Position numbers and translations under genes: made by a program. Below the pieces are notes generated by a model. It worked only from the letters and a program-made list of their open reading frames with translations, had not been told where the DNA came from and did not search any database. Below are positions 1 to 6,331 of a stretch of DNA of 14,817 bases, in pieces (position 1 is the stretch's first letter; the number at the start of each line of letters is the position of its first letter). Location of the stretch: contig NZ_JBLKSS010000020.1 of NCBI RefSeq assembly GCF_047607725.1, positions 1-14,817 on the forward strand, read 5' to 3'. The DNA is from JBLKSS01 sp047607725. GTDB taxonomy: Bacteria; Pseudomonadota; Gammaproteobacteria; Enterobacterales; Enterobacteriaceae.

Positions 1-57
1 AAAGTCCAGCGGGAAATTTGGACGACGTCTTGAGGGTTTTGGTGGGGTTTGTTTCAT
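1..57 (-). CDS. tnpA: IS66-family TnpA, N-terminal fragment (runs off window)
   Basis: From an ATG at 57-55 the minus strand reads MKQTPPKPSRRRPNFPLDF and then leaves the window. A basic start followed by an RRxxFPLxF stretch is the usual opening of the small IS66 OrfA, a helix-turn-helix accessory protein related to IS3 OrfA and needed for transposition with TnpB and TnpC. Only 19 residues are visible, so the call rests on this motif plus its place just inside the IS66 left terminus. Confidence 0.75.
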   Translation of the reverse strand, partial: MKQTPPKPSRRRPNFPLDF

Positions 58-141
58 GAATTGCGCCCATTAAAAAAATAATGGACATCATCTTTAATAA
101 CTTGATGGGGAATTAACAGACGGCGCTGGGCGTACGCTTAC
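1..141 (-). mobile_element. IS66-family element, left end (continues outside window)
   Basis: The terminus reads GTAAGCGTACGCCCAGCGCC inward from base 141, and the same terminus recurs at 3037, 3578 and 14680. GTAA-type ends are typical of the IS66 family. The interior 84 bases from the terminus lead to a tnpA start codon, so this is the left end and the rest of the element lies to the left. The inner sequence after the first 20 bases or so differs from the right ends, as expected for the two ends of one element. Base 142 onward is flanking DNA; the 8-base target duplication cannot be tested because the partner end is outside the window. Confidence 0.85.
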
Positions 142-749
142 ACCCTCACGCGATTAAATTTGCCAGCCGTTACCCCGCACCTTCCTCTGCTCACAACGCC
201 CACCTCGCGCTGGGCTTCGCCCATCCTGCCGACAGTGCAAGGCGCTGCTATATCATGGTGGACAATTTTATCACACATCATTATTTTCGCAACGTCAGCA
301 TTGAGCCGCAGCATAGCGCACTGGGTGCTAGGTCCGCTTGCCTAACGCAAGCCCTGGAGGCCGACACGGGACCGCCGCACGAGCTAAAGGACGATACCGG
401 AGAGGCTGGCCAGGGTGGGGCCGAGGCCATGCAGGATATTCAACGGCAGCTGATGCCACTGGCTAATCGCTACCTTAACGTGTTTCGCAACATGCAAGGT
501 GACGCGAGCATCACCGTGGAGCAGTTTATCGAAAGCATAAAACGCGACAAGATGCTCAGAGCGAACCTTATCATGGACGACAAGCAGTTCGTCGTGCGCA
601 TCATTGCCGACCTGGCGCAGGCGCGCCATAAGATCCTTCAGCAAACAGGGCCGCGCCCCGTGTTAGCTGGTGAGCGGCAGGCGCCGCCGACGGCGTCATC
701 GACGTTTCTGTGTATGCTCTATGAGCTGGTGCTCACCTTTGACGAATAG
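141..749 (+). pseudogene. unrecognised protein, N-terminus cut by IS66
   Basis: An open frame runs without a stop from the IS66 boundary to a TAG at 747-749. The first ATG inside is at 255 and gives 164 residues; a second ATG at 429 has GAGG very close upstream. The frame stays open and protein-like upstream of 255 (for example NAHLALGFAHPADSARRCYI), so I infer a longer gene whose start was removed by the insertion. The C-terminal part is charged and helical in look (MQDIQRQLMPLANRYLNVF, then a KRDKMLRAN stretch), with no signal peptide or membrane segment. I do not recognise the family and assign no function. The alternative is an intact gene starting at 255 or 429. Confidence 0.45.
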
Positions 750-783
750 ACGCACCCGGCGCAACGGCCCCGCGCCGCCGGGG

Positions 784-1746
784 CTAAAGCGGCATTAAAT
801 AAGACGGAATCGCGCTGTTGGTCAAATGCACGGCGCTGTTAAAGCGCCGCAGCCACCGATCATCGGCGCGCTGTAAATGCGTGCGCAGGGCTTCCGCCGC
901 GGCCGTCGTTTGCCGGCTCAGCAGCAGATCGTAAATGTGCAGGTGTTCTTTGAGCGCGTCTTCGATAAGGGATAGAGGGATGTGCAGCACCGGATCGAAC
1001 AAATAGCGGGTCGGCACAAACAAAATGCGGGTGCGCGCCAGCACTTGCAAGATCTCAACATTGGGGCAGGAGGAGAGCAGGCGTACATGCAGGTCGTTTT
1101 CGACGACATCGGTATCGAAACCTTCACGCGGGAAGCCGTCCAGCGATTGCACTACCGTCTCGCGCGCCTGGCGCAAGGCGCTTTCCGTGACCCGTGGGGC
1201 CGCCTGCAGCAAGGCCTGGGGTTCTAATAGCCAACGAATTTCATAGAGGTGATGGGTTTTTTCCGGGGTAACCTGGGCGGCAATCCAGCGGCCCAGGGCA
1301 TCTTTATTCACCAGACCGACGCTGTGCATTCGCGCCAGCACCTCGCGGACCACGGTCCGGCTGACGTTAAAATGCGTCGCCACGCGGTCTTCGATGATCC
1401 GCACCGCGCTGAAAAGGGCGCTGGTGCAAATAGCCTGTTCAAGCTGATCGTACATGCTTTCCCAGCGCGCCACCGGCGGAATTTTTATGGTGGCCAGATT
1501 CGCATGCTGCGACGCGCGACGCGCATCGGCGTGACCCGCAACCGTATACCCCCGCCCTTGACCCTCCTGGATAAGCTTTTGATCGCACAGTCGGCGCAAC
1601 GCATGGCGGGCTGGCGAACAGCTGATACCAAAGGCCTTTGACACATGCGCTTCCAGCAGTTTTTCGCCCGGTGCGAGGCGGCCATCGTCAATCATGGTTT
1701 TTAGCAAATGAAAGGCGCGATCCTGCAGGGAAAGCTTATCCGTCAT
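784..1746 (-). CDS. GntR-family regulator with two winged helices and FCD domain
   Basis: This is a cytoplasmic transcription regulator of the GntR/FadR type. With the start at 1746 (MTDKLSLQDRAFHLLKTMID, preceded by AGGA) it is 320 residues; an upstream ATG at 1818 would add 24 residues with no obvious family match. Two DNA-binding modules are visible: GRLAPGEKLLEAHVSKAFGI with SPARHALRRL near residues 20-70, and a second with NVSRTVVREVLARMHSVGLV near residues 125-150. A C-terminal FCD ligand domain follows, with END-L-H and H...THL positions like its metal ligands, though glutamate replaces the usual first aspartate. It lies divergent from an FAH gene and a hydroxy-acid dehydrogenase and probably controls them. 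The ligand is unknown but plausibly a carboxylic acid. Confidence 0.85.
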   Translation of the reverse strand: MTDKLSLQDRAFHLLKTMIDDGRLAPGEKLLEAHVSKAFGISCSPARHALRRLCDQKLIQEGQGRGYTVAGHADARRASQHANLATIKIPPVARWESMYDQLEQAICTSALFSAVRIIEDRVATHFNVSRTVVREVLARMHSVGLVNKDALGRWIAAQVTPEKTHHLYEIRWLLEPQALLQAAPRVTESALRQARETVVQSLDGFPREGFDTDVVENDLHVRLLSSCPNVEILQVLARTRILFVPTRYLFDPVLHIPLSLIEDALKEHLHIYDLLLSRQTTAAAEALRTHLQRADDRWLRRFNSAVHLTNSAIPSYLMPL

Positions 1747-1940
1747 ATCCTGACATAGTTTGGGCTTGTTGGCACCAAAAAAGGCGGTGAACACGGGTAG
1801 TGGAGCATTGGTTCTCATTATTGTAAGCGGCGCTATCGCTGTCCAGTACTACGCGCGACATCGCCGTCGTTTCTCCCTTCGCAGCGTGATACTCCTCGCA
1901 AAAAGAAGCAGAATAGTGATGGATTTATCATTTTATTAAC

Positions 1941-2020
1941 TTTTTTTTGACAGCTTGGGCGAACTTTCATTAACTAAGTGTACATTGAATGCAAAGCACG
2001 TTTTAGATGAAGGGGAAAGG
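1941..2020 (+). promoter_or_regulatory. promoter and leader of the FAH operon
   Basis: TTGACA at 1947-1952 is a perfect -35 hexamer. Seventeen bases later lies TTAACT at 1970-1975, a weak -10 matching three of six consensus positions. A TGTACA core at 1979-1984 sits just downstream, where a GntR-type regulator could bind, but the flanking symmetry is poor. A purine-rich ribosome site, AAGGGGAAAGG, spans 2010-2020, five bases before the ATG at 2025, and this decides the FAH start over the ATG at 2007. The whole 1819-2024 gap is the divergent control region shared with the GntR gene. Confidence 0.5.
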
Positions 2021-2024
2021 CATC

Positions 2025-2891
2025 ATGAAGCTAGTGCGCTGGGGAGAGCCGGGCCATGAGAAACCGGGCGTGTTGGACGAAGAGCAGCAGATCCGCGATG
2101 TGAGCGGCATCGTTGACGACTGGCACGGGCAGAGACTGTCCGACGACAGCTTGCAGCGCCTGCGGTCGTTGTCCCTATCCAGGTTACCGCAGGTCAGCCC
2201 GGGCACGCGTCTTGGCCCTTGCGTAGCGCGTCCAGGCAAAATTGTCTGCGTCGGATTGAACTATCGCGATCATGCCCATGAGGCCGGTATGATGGCGCTG
2301 CCGCAAGAGCCCATCTTATTTTTGAAAGTCACCAGCGCCATCACCGGCCCTCAGGACCCAATTGAAATTCCGCCCGGCGCCAGCAAAGTCGATTGGGAGG
2401 TGGAGCTGGGCGTGGTCATCGGGTGGCACGGACGCTATCTCACCCAGGCGCAGGTGCTGGATCATGTCGCCGGCTATTGCGTGCTTAACGACATTTCGGA
2501 ACGCGCCTGGCAAATCGAGCGCGGCGGGCAGTGGGACAAGGGGAAATGTGCCGATACCTTCGCGCCGCTAGGGCCCTATCTGGTCACGCGTGATGACATC
2601 ATCGATGAGCAAAACCTGGCGCTGTGGCTCGAGGTGGATGGCGTGCGGCGCCAGGAAAGCAACACCGGTGAAATGATTTTCGGCGTTGCGCAACTGGTGG
2701 CCTATATCAGTCAATTCATGAGCTTACAGCCAGGCGATATTATCGCCACCGGCACGCCGGCGGGGGTGGGAATGGGGTTTACGCCGCCGGTTTATCTCAG
2801 GCCGGGTCAGACGCTGCGCCTCGGCATCGACGGCCTGGGCGAACAATACAATGTTACCGTGGCCGCCGCCCGCGCCGGGACGGGCGTATGA
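2025..2891 (+). CDS. fumarylacetoacetate hydrolase-fold protein
   Basis: The product is 288 residues, normal for a single-domain bacterial FAH-fold hydrolase or isomerase with a short N-terminal domain (MKLVRWGEPGHEKPGVLDEE). Family signatures appear in order: KIVCVGLNYRDHAHEAGM with the active-site histidine, PILFLKVTSAITGP, the metal-binding pair in WEVELGVVIG, the third ligand in VLNDISERAWQ, KGKCADTFAPLGPYLVT, and the closing GTPAGVG. Such enzymes use Mg2+ or Mn2+ to cleave or isomerise 2-oxo acids with C-C bonds; the exact substrate cannot be read here. The stop overlaps the ATG of the next gene by four bases (ATGA), pointing to one transcript with a hydroxy-acid dehydrogenase. It appears intact. 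Confidence 0.9.
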   Translation: MKLVRWGEPGHEKPGVLDEEQQIRDVSGIVDDWHGQRLSDDSLQRLRSLSLSRLPQVSPGTRLGPCVARPGKIVCVGLNYRDHAHEAGMMALPQEPILFLKVTSAITGPQDPIEIPPGASKVDWEVELGVVIGWHGRYLTQAQVLDHVAGYCVLNDISERAWQIERGGQWDKGKCADTFAPLGPYLVTRDDIIDEQNLALWLEVDGVRRQESNTGEMIFGVAQLVAYISQFMSLQPGDIIATGTPAGVGMGFTPPVYLRPGQTLRLGIDGLGEQYNVTVAAARAGTGV

Positions 2892-3036
2892 GGCAGACCA
2901 TCACCTGCCTCGATGACCTGCAGCGCCTGGCGCGGCGGCGCGTGCCGAGGCTGTTTTATGACTATGTCGACAGCGGCTCCTGAACGCAGGCCACTTACCG
3001 CGAAAACAGCGAGGATCTCGCGCGGTTGCATTTTCG
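2888..3036 (+). pseudogene. FMN-dependent alpha-hydroxy-acid dehydrogenase, N-terminal remnant
   Basis: The frame opens at the ATG overlapping the FAH stop and reads MRQTITCLDDLQRLARRRVP, then RLFYDYVDSGS, a TGA at 2981-2983, then TQATYRENSEDLARLHF up to base 3036. This is the start of the lactate dehydrogenase/glycolate oxidase family, whose members have F-Y-D-Y followed by G-(A/S)-W-(T/D)-E. The TGA therefore sits where tryptophan (TGG) is expected. After about 50 codons the gene is cut by IS66; the remaining 300 or so residues, including the FMN barrel, are absent. With the FAH gene it would have oxidised a 2-hydroxy acid to a 2-oxo acid. It is certainly non-functional. Confidence 0.85.
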
Positions 3037-3066
3037 GTAAGCGTACGCCCAGCGCCGTATTGACAG

Positions 3067-3283
3067 TTATTCAGCAGGGATGGTGAGGTTCCACGGCAGG
3101 AGCTCTTTGATTTTGTTGATGGGATGATCCGCAATAATCGCCAGCACATGGCGCAGATACGCTTCCGGCTCCACGCCGTTCAGTTTGCAACTGCCGATCA
3201 GCGTATACATCAGCGCCGCCCGGTCGCCGCCGCTATCCGAACCGAAGAATAGATAGTTCTTGCGACCCAGGCTTATTACCCGC
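3067..3283 (-). pseudogene. tnpC: IS66 TnpC transposase, C-terminal fragment (left arm)
   Basis: The minus strand encodes the last 70 or so residues of an IS66 DDE transposase, with GRKNYLFFGSDSGGDRAALM followed by EAYLRHVLAIIADHP and ending in LLPWNLTIPAE before TAA at 3069-3067. The stop lies 30 bases inside the IS terminus. The upstream catalytic portion, including the EIDNN motif, is missing in this arm. It is a non-functional remnant. Confidence 0.85.
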
Positions 3284-3293
3284 CGGCGATGGN

Positions 3294-3548
3294 TGGGCGG
3301 AGATCGACAATAATATCGCTGAAAACGCGCNGCGGGTAATAAGCCTGGGTCGCAAGAACTATCTGTTCTTCGGTTCGGATAGCGGCGGCGACCGGGCGGC
3401 GCTGATGTATACGCTGATCGGTAGTTGCAAACTAAACGACGTGGAGCCGGAAGCGTATCTGCGCCATGTGCTGGCGATTATCGCGGATCATCCCATCAAC
3501 AAAATCAAAAAGCTCCTGCCGTGGAACCTCACCATCCCTGCTGAATAA
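3294..3548 (+). pseudogene. tnpC: IS66 TnpC transposase, C-terminal fragment (right arm)
   Basis: This plus-strand copy runs slightly further into the gene than its inverted partner. It begins with WAEIDNNIAENA, which holds the catalytic glutamate region (EIDNN) of the IS66 DDE domain, then R-V-I-S-L-GRKNYLFFGS, and ends in LLPWNLTIPAE and TAA at 3546-3548. An ambiguous base at 3331 falls in one codon. The missing N-terminal 400 or so residues make it a dead fragment. Compared with the copy at the window end it has K for E before LLPW. Confidence 0.85.
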
Positions 3549-3587
3549 CTGTCAATACGGCGCAGGGCGTACGCTTACCAAAATTTA

Positions 3588-4343
3588 ATGAACGTACAAG
3601 ATTTAACCATGAATAGCGGCAACGGCATCGACTCTCAGCGGTTGCTGACTATGGTCAACGAAACGCGCAAGGAGTACGGCGAACCACCCATCCGCAACAA
3701 TGTTTTCATCGACCGCATCAAAGATGAGCTTGAAGGCGAGCACTACAAAATTTTTGTAGTGCAAAAAACGAACAACACAGAGTCCGAAATTATCCATATG
3801 ACGCTCAAGCAAGCCCTCCGTGTTGCGGCACGTGAATCAAAGGCAGTTCGCCGCTCGCTGATTGATAAGCTGGAGCAACAGGCTGTACCCAAATCACAGG
3901 CAGAGTTAATCGCGGCTATGGCACTGGCGAATGTTGCCCAGGAGCGCCGCCTGAAATCGGTGGAAACGCAAGTCGAGCAGGTTGCCGAGGAAATCGACCA
4001 CATCAAGCAAGGCACTATCCCCGCCGGTTATCAGGGCTACAGCTATCTGCAAGCGACTTACGGCCTCAGCAATGCCAAAAGCAAGCAGCTGGTCATGGCG
4101 TGGGGTGTCCCGCATAAAAAGGTTCCCCATGTCGCGCCGGGCGGTCAGGTTACGCAAATGTCCGTTGTTCATGAAAATAATTTCGTTTCTGCACTGAGCA
4201 ACATGATGTACGAGGCAGAGCAGCGCGGCACCCAATGGTACCACCAGAAGATGGGGCGCTTTTCTATTGCCGGATGGGAAGTCGATGGAAATAACGCGAA
4301 CCCTTTTGTCTATAACGGCTCAACCAAACCATTAGCGCATTAA
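3588..4343 (+). CDS. phage antirepressor/Rha-like regulatory protein
   Basis: The protein is 251 residues from 3588, or 244 from the ATG at 3609 (MNSGNGIDSQRLLTMVNETR), which resembles phage gene openings better. The N-terminal 90 residues show an early NETRKEYGEPPIRNN segment, a central GEHYKIFVVQK strand and ESEIIHMTLKQALRVAARES, followed by RRSLIDKLE. This is the architecture of phage Rha/antirepressor N-terminal domains. Residues 100-140 look like a coiled coil (VETQVEQVAEEIDHIKQ). The C-terminal part holds YLQATYGLSNAKSKQLVMAW, likely a second helix-turn-helix, and a GRF/GWEV end. It abuts the IS66 palindrome, so its native promoter is lost. The family call is by pattern only and uncertain. 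Confidence 0.55.
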   Translation: MNVQDLTMNSGNGIDSQRLLTMVNETRKEYGEPPIRNNVFIDRIKDELEGEHYKIFVVQKTNNTESEIIHMTLKQALRVAARESKAVRRSLIDKLEQQAVPKSQAELIAAMALANVAQERRLKSVETQVEQVAEEIDHIKQGTIPAGYQGYSYLQATYGLSNAKSKQLVMAWGVPHKKVPHVAPGGQVTQMSVVHENNFVSALSNMMYEAEQRGTQWYHQKMGRFSIAGWEVDGNNANPFVYNGSTKPLAH

Positions 4344-4361
4344 TTTAAAAGGACGTGAATC

Positions 4362-4521
4362 ATAAATAACATTATTTGCAGCGACAGTGTAAGAGATATG
4401 GTTCTGTTTGACGATGATTCATCAAAACCATTCGCAACAGCAGATGAAGAAATCATGTCGCTCAAAGGCGAATTGGCAAAATGGAAGGCACTGGACGAAG
4501 GGCAGGAATGGCTGTTAAAAG
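4362..4521 (+). pseudogene. small phage protein, start codon lost and 3' end cut
   Basis: The frame opens to an ATG at 4398, but homologous-looking coding sequence begins earlier: AAAAGGA at 4347-4353 is a good ribosome site, and 8-9 bases on an ATA at 4362-4364 stands where ATG is expected, reading (I)NNIICSDSVRDMVLFDDDSS. From there it runs in frame to ELAKWKALDEGQEWLLK at the edge of the inverted-repeat element at 4522. The tail to the stop at 4580 is encoded by that element. I do not recognise a family. It follows the antirepressor-like gene by 18 bases and probably belonged to the same phage early operon. Confidence 0.5.
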
Positions 4522-4861
4522 GTAAGCGCCCCGTGGAGGACATCTTGAATTATTGGTGGGTTTGTTGTATGGCCCGGTAAGAATATGTTCCACTACGATG
4601 CCTAGTGAACACGCATCCTATAAGGGACGGCTGTCAGATTATGGATAATCCGGCGATGATAGTGTCCACTTAAATTTTAATGGACACTATCACAAACTTC
4701 AGAACCACTAATTTCATATCACTCAAACCGGGATGGAAATAAAAATTATTAAAATCAATATAATGTGAAAATGCAATGAGCATAAGCGTGTATAACGTAG
4801 GTTTACTGTCTCATACAACAAACCCACCAATAATTCAAGACGTCCTCCACGGGGCGCTTAC
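4522..4861. mobile_element. 50-base inverted-repeat element, MITE-like or paired IS ends
   Basis: Bases 4522-4571 and 4812-4861 are inverted copies of one 50-base sequence with a single difference. The outer ends read GTAAGCGCCCCGTGGAGGAC, sharing GTAAGCG with the IS66 termini of this window but not the rest. The 240-base interior has no transposase-like frame. It contains a hairpin at 4658-4691. The neighbouring octamers (GTTAAAAG and TCCGTTCC) differ, so there is no target duplication and the flanks were probably brought together by recombination or deletion. It ends inside a phage gene on the left and inside yqfA on the right. A non-autonomous IS66-like element is the simplest reading, not proven. 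Confidence 0.55.
4658..4691. repeat. 11-base perfect dyad inside the element
   Basis: GATAGTGTCCA at 4658-4668 pairs with TGGACACTATC at 4681-4691 across a 12-base, almost all A/T centre. No T-run follows on either side, so an intrinsic terminator is unlikely. It could be two abutting short IS ends or a structured centre of the element. Confidence 0.6.
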
Positions 4862-5426
4862 TCCGTTCCCAGACGTAGAAAACCACGCCCAGCGAGTAGA
4901 TCACGCCCCCCGCCGCCAGCAGCGCCACGCCGCCGGCGGGTAAACGCTGCACCAGCTGATAAATGACCACCAGCGATAACCAGCCCATGGTTAAATACGT
5001 GATGATGGATATAACGCGAAAGCGATGCGCGAACACCAGTTTGAACAGGACGCCCACCGCCGCCATCACCCAGATGACCACCATCAGCCATTTGGCCAGC
5101 GGCGAGGCCAGGCCTATCAACAAAAACGGCGTATAGGTGCCGGCGATCAACAGGTAAATCGCGCAGTGGTCGACCTTCTTCAGCCAGCGTTTAGCCGGCG
5201 GATGGGGGATGGTGTGGTAAAGCGTCGAGGCCAGATACAGCAAGATCATACTGCCGCCGTAAAGGCTGTAGCTGGTCACCGCGAGCGCGTTGGCCCCAGC
5301 TTCGCTTGCCTGATTGAGCATGAGAACCAGACCGACAATACCAAAGATCACCCCCACGCCGTGACTGACGCTATTGGCTATCTCTTCCGCCAAGGAGTAG
5401 CTTTTGGCTAATGGTTTGTTTCTCAT
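4803..5426 (-). pseudogene. yqfA: YqfA, hemolysin III/PAQR-like membrane protein, C-terminus replaced
   Basis: The first 188 residues follow enteric YqfA closely (SLAEEIANSVSHGVG, TSYSLYGGSMILLYLASTLY, DHCAIYLLIAGTYTPFLLIG, GWLSLVVIY, SLGVVFYVWER). This is an inner-membrane seven-helix protein of the HlyIII/PAQR superfamily; its exact role is unsettled. After FYVWER the frame enters the inverted repeat and ends with 19 foreign residues (KRPVEDVLNYWWVCCM). The enteric protein is about 219 residues, so the last helix and its conserved histidines (the HAIWH and CH pattern) are gone. These belong to the predicted metal site of the family, so activity is unlikely. The start is supported by AGAGGTAAG upstream. 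Confidence 0.85.
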
Positions 5427-5592
5427 AGATTATCTTACCTCTGCTAAACGATGCGTTCGTCCGTACGCGCACAGTATATATGGTAATCGACAGGCAATTC
5501 GGTGTACATTTGTACGCTGAAATAAACCGTGAGGAAATGTAAAGGCGCGCCGTCCAGGGCGCGGCTATTCCGGTCGAATTCACGGGTAAATT

Positions 5593-5607
5593 GGCCTACA
5601 TTAGGCC
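5593..5607. promoter_or_regulatory. perfect GGCCTA-CAT-TAGGCC dyad upstream of the HD gene
   Basis: A 6-base inverted repeat with a 3-base spacer lies 28 bases before the ATG at 5636, in the 209-base gap between the divergent yqfA and HD-domain genes. The position suits an operator or a leader hairpin. I see no strong -35/-10 pair in this gap. Confidence 0.3.
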
Positions 5608-5635
5608 GCTCAAATGGATTATGCCGGGGAATCTG

Positions 5636-6244
5636 ATGGCTACAACACCACCCGCGCTGGCTTTCGGCGAACTGACCGAAGTCGTCGCTTTTCTGATCGA
5701 AATTGATAAGCTCAAAAGCATACAACGCCGCACCAAAGTACTTGGTACCCAACGGTAGGAGAACACCGCGGAGCACAGTTGGCACTTTGCGGTCGCGGTG
5801 ATGGCCCTGGCCCCCTATGCCGACGCCGATGTCGATATCACTCGCGTGACGCAAATGGCGCTGGTTCACGACATCGTCGAAATCGATGCCGGCGACGTGC
5901 TGGTCTACGATCTCGCTGGGCGCGAGGCAGTCCACGCGATGGAAGCAAAGGCGGCACAGCGGCTGTTCGGGCAGCTGCCGACGCCGCAGCGTCGCCAGTT
6001 TCATGAATTGTGGCTGGAATATGAGGCGGGTGAAACCCCAAGCACCCGTTTCGCCCTGATGATCGATAGGCTAATGCCGGTGCTGATGAACCTGCATAAC
6101 CAGGGGCAGAGCTGGGTCGAGAACGGCATCACCCTCGAACAGGTGCTGACGCGCAACGCGTTTATCGCCGATGTCTATCCGGCGCTATGGACGCATCTTA
6201 CCCGGCACCTGCAGCAGGCGCAGCAGCAAGGCTGGCTAAAATAA
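5636..6244 (+). pseudogene. HD-domain phosphohydrolase with premature amber codon
   Basis: Reading through one TAG gives 202 residues, the size of the YfbR/HDDC2-like HD hydrolases, which remove phosphate from nucleotides using a divalent metal. The start MATTPPALAFGELTEVVAFL, preceded by GGGGAAT, runs into LIEIDKLKSIQRRTKVLGTQR, then TAG at 5756-5758 (codon 41), then ENTAEHSWHFAVAVM and ALVHDIVEIDAGD. The family has Q-E-N at the stop, so CAG to TAG is the likely change. The HD motif and both histidines of EHSWH are downstream of the stop. Reinitiation at 5798 would lose EHSWH, the first metal ligand. The remaining C-terminal part is undamaged, so the mutation looks recent. Amber suppression is a formal alternative. 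Confidence 0.85.
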
Positions 6245-6303
6245 CGCAGCGGACGGCGATATCTTCGCCGGGACAATATTTATCTACGGCACACCGACCG
6301 GAT

Positions 6304-6319
6304 GGCGCCCGCCGGCGCC
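6304..6319. terminator. GC hairpin between convergent HD and gcvP genes
   Basis: GGCGCC-CGCC-GGCGCC forms a 6-base stem with a 4-base loop in the 87-base gap between the convergent HD gene and gcvP. No T-run follows on either strand, so termination would not be of the classical intrinsic type. Confidence 0.25.
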
Positions 6320-6331
6320 TAGCCGTGACGT

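Larger units (their letters stand above)
3037..3578. mobile_element. two inverted IS66-family right ends forming a palindrome
   Basis: Bases 3037-3283 and 3332-3578 are inverted copies, 247 bases each with only scattered mismatches (for example CGCAGGGCG against CGCTGGGCG), around a 48-base centre. Both outer edges carry the GTAAGCGTACG terminus and both arms encode the end of TnpC, so both are the same (right) end. A single insertion would show one left and one right end. Ambiguous bases stand at 3293 and 3331, next to the arm boundaries. The eight bases outside the two ends (CATTTTCG and CAAAATTT) do not match, so there is no target duplication. Confidence 0.85.

Noticed and set aside
765..782. 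CCCCG..CGGGG hairpin between the orphan frame and the GntR gene
   Set aside because: Only a 5-base stem without a T-run; too weak to call a terminator.
1249..1641. 130-residue plus-strand frame opposite the GntR gene
   Set aside because: Antisense shadow; no ribosome site and no family pattern.
3741..3759. CACTACAAAATTTTTGTAGTG inverted repeat in the antirepressor-like gene
   Set aside because: It is a strong dyad but lies well inside a coherent coding frame (HYKIFVV) with no adjacent boundary, so a terminator or attachment site is not supported.
4812..4861. Similarity of the inverted repeat to the IS66 tnpA start at 20-57
   Set aside because: Both hold ACAAACCC..ACCAA and TCAAGACGTC, but the sequence runs toward the GTAAGCG terminus here and away from it in the IS66 left end, and the frame is not kept. 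Treated as coincidence or distant relation.
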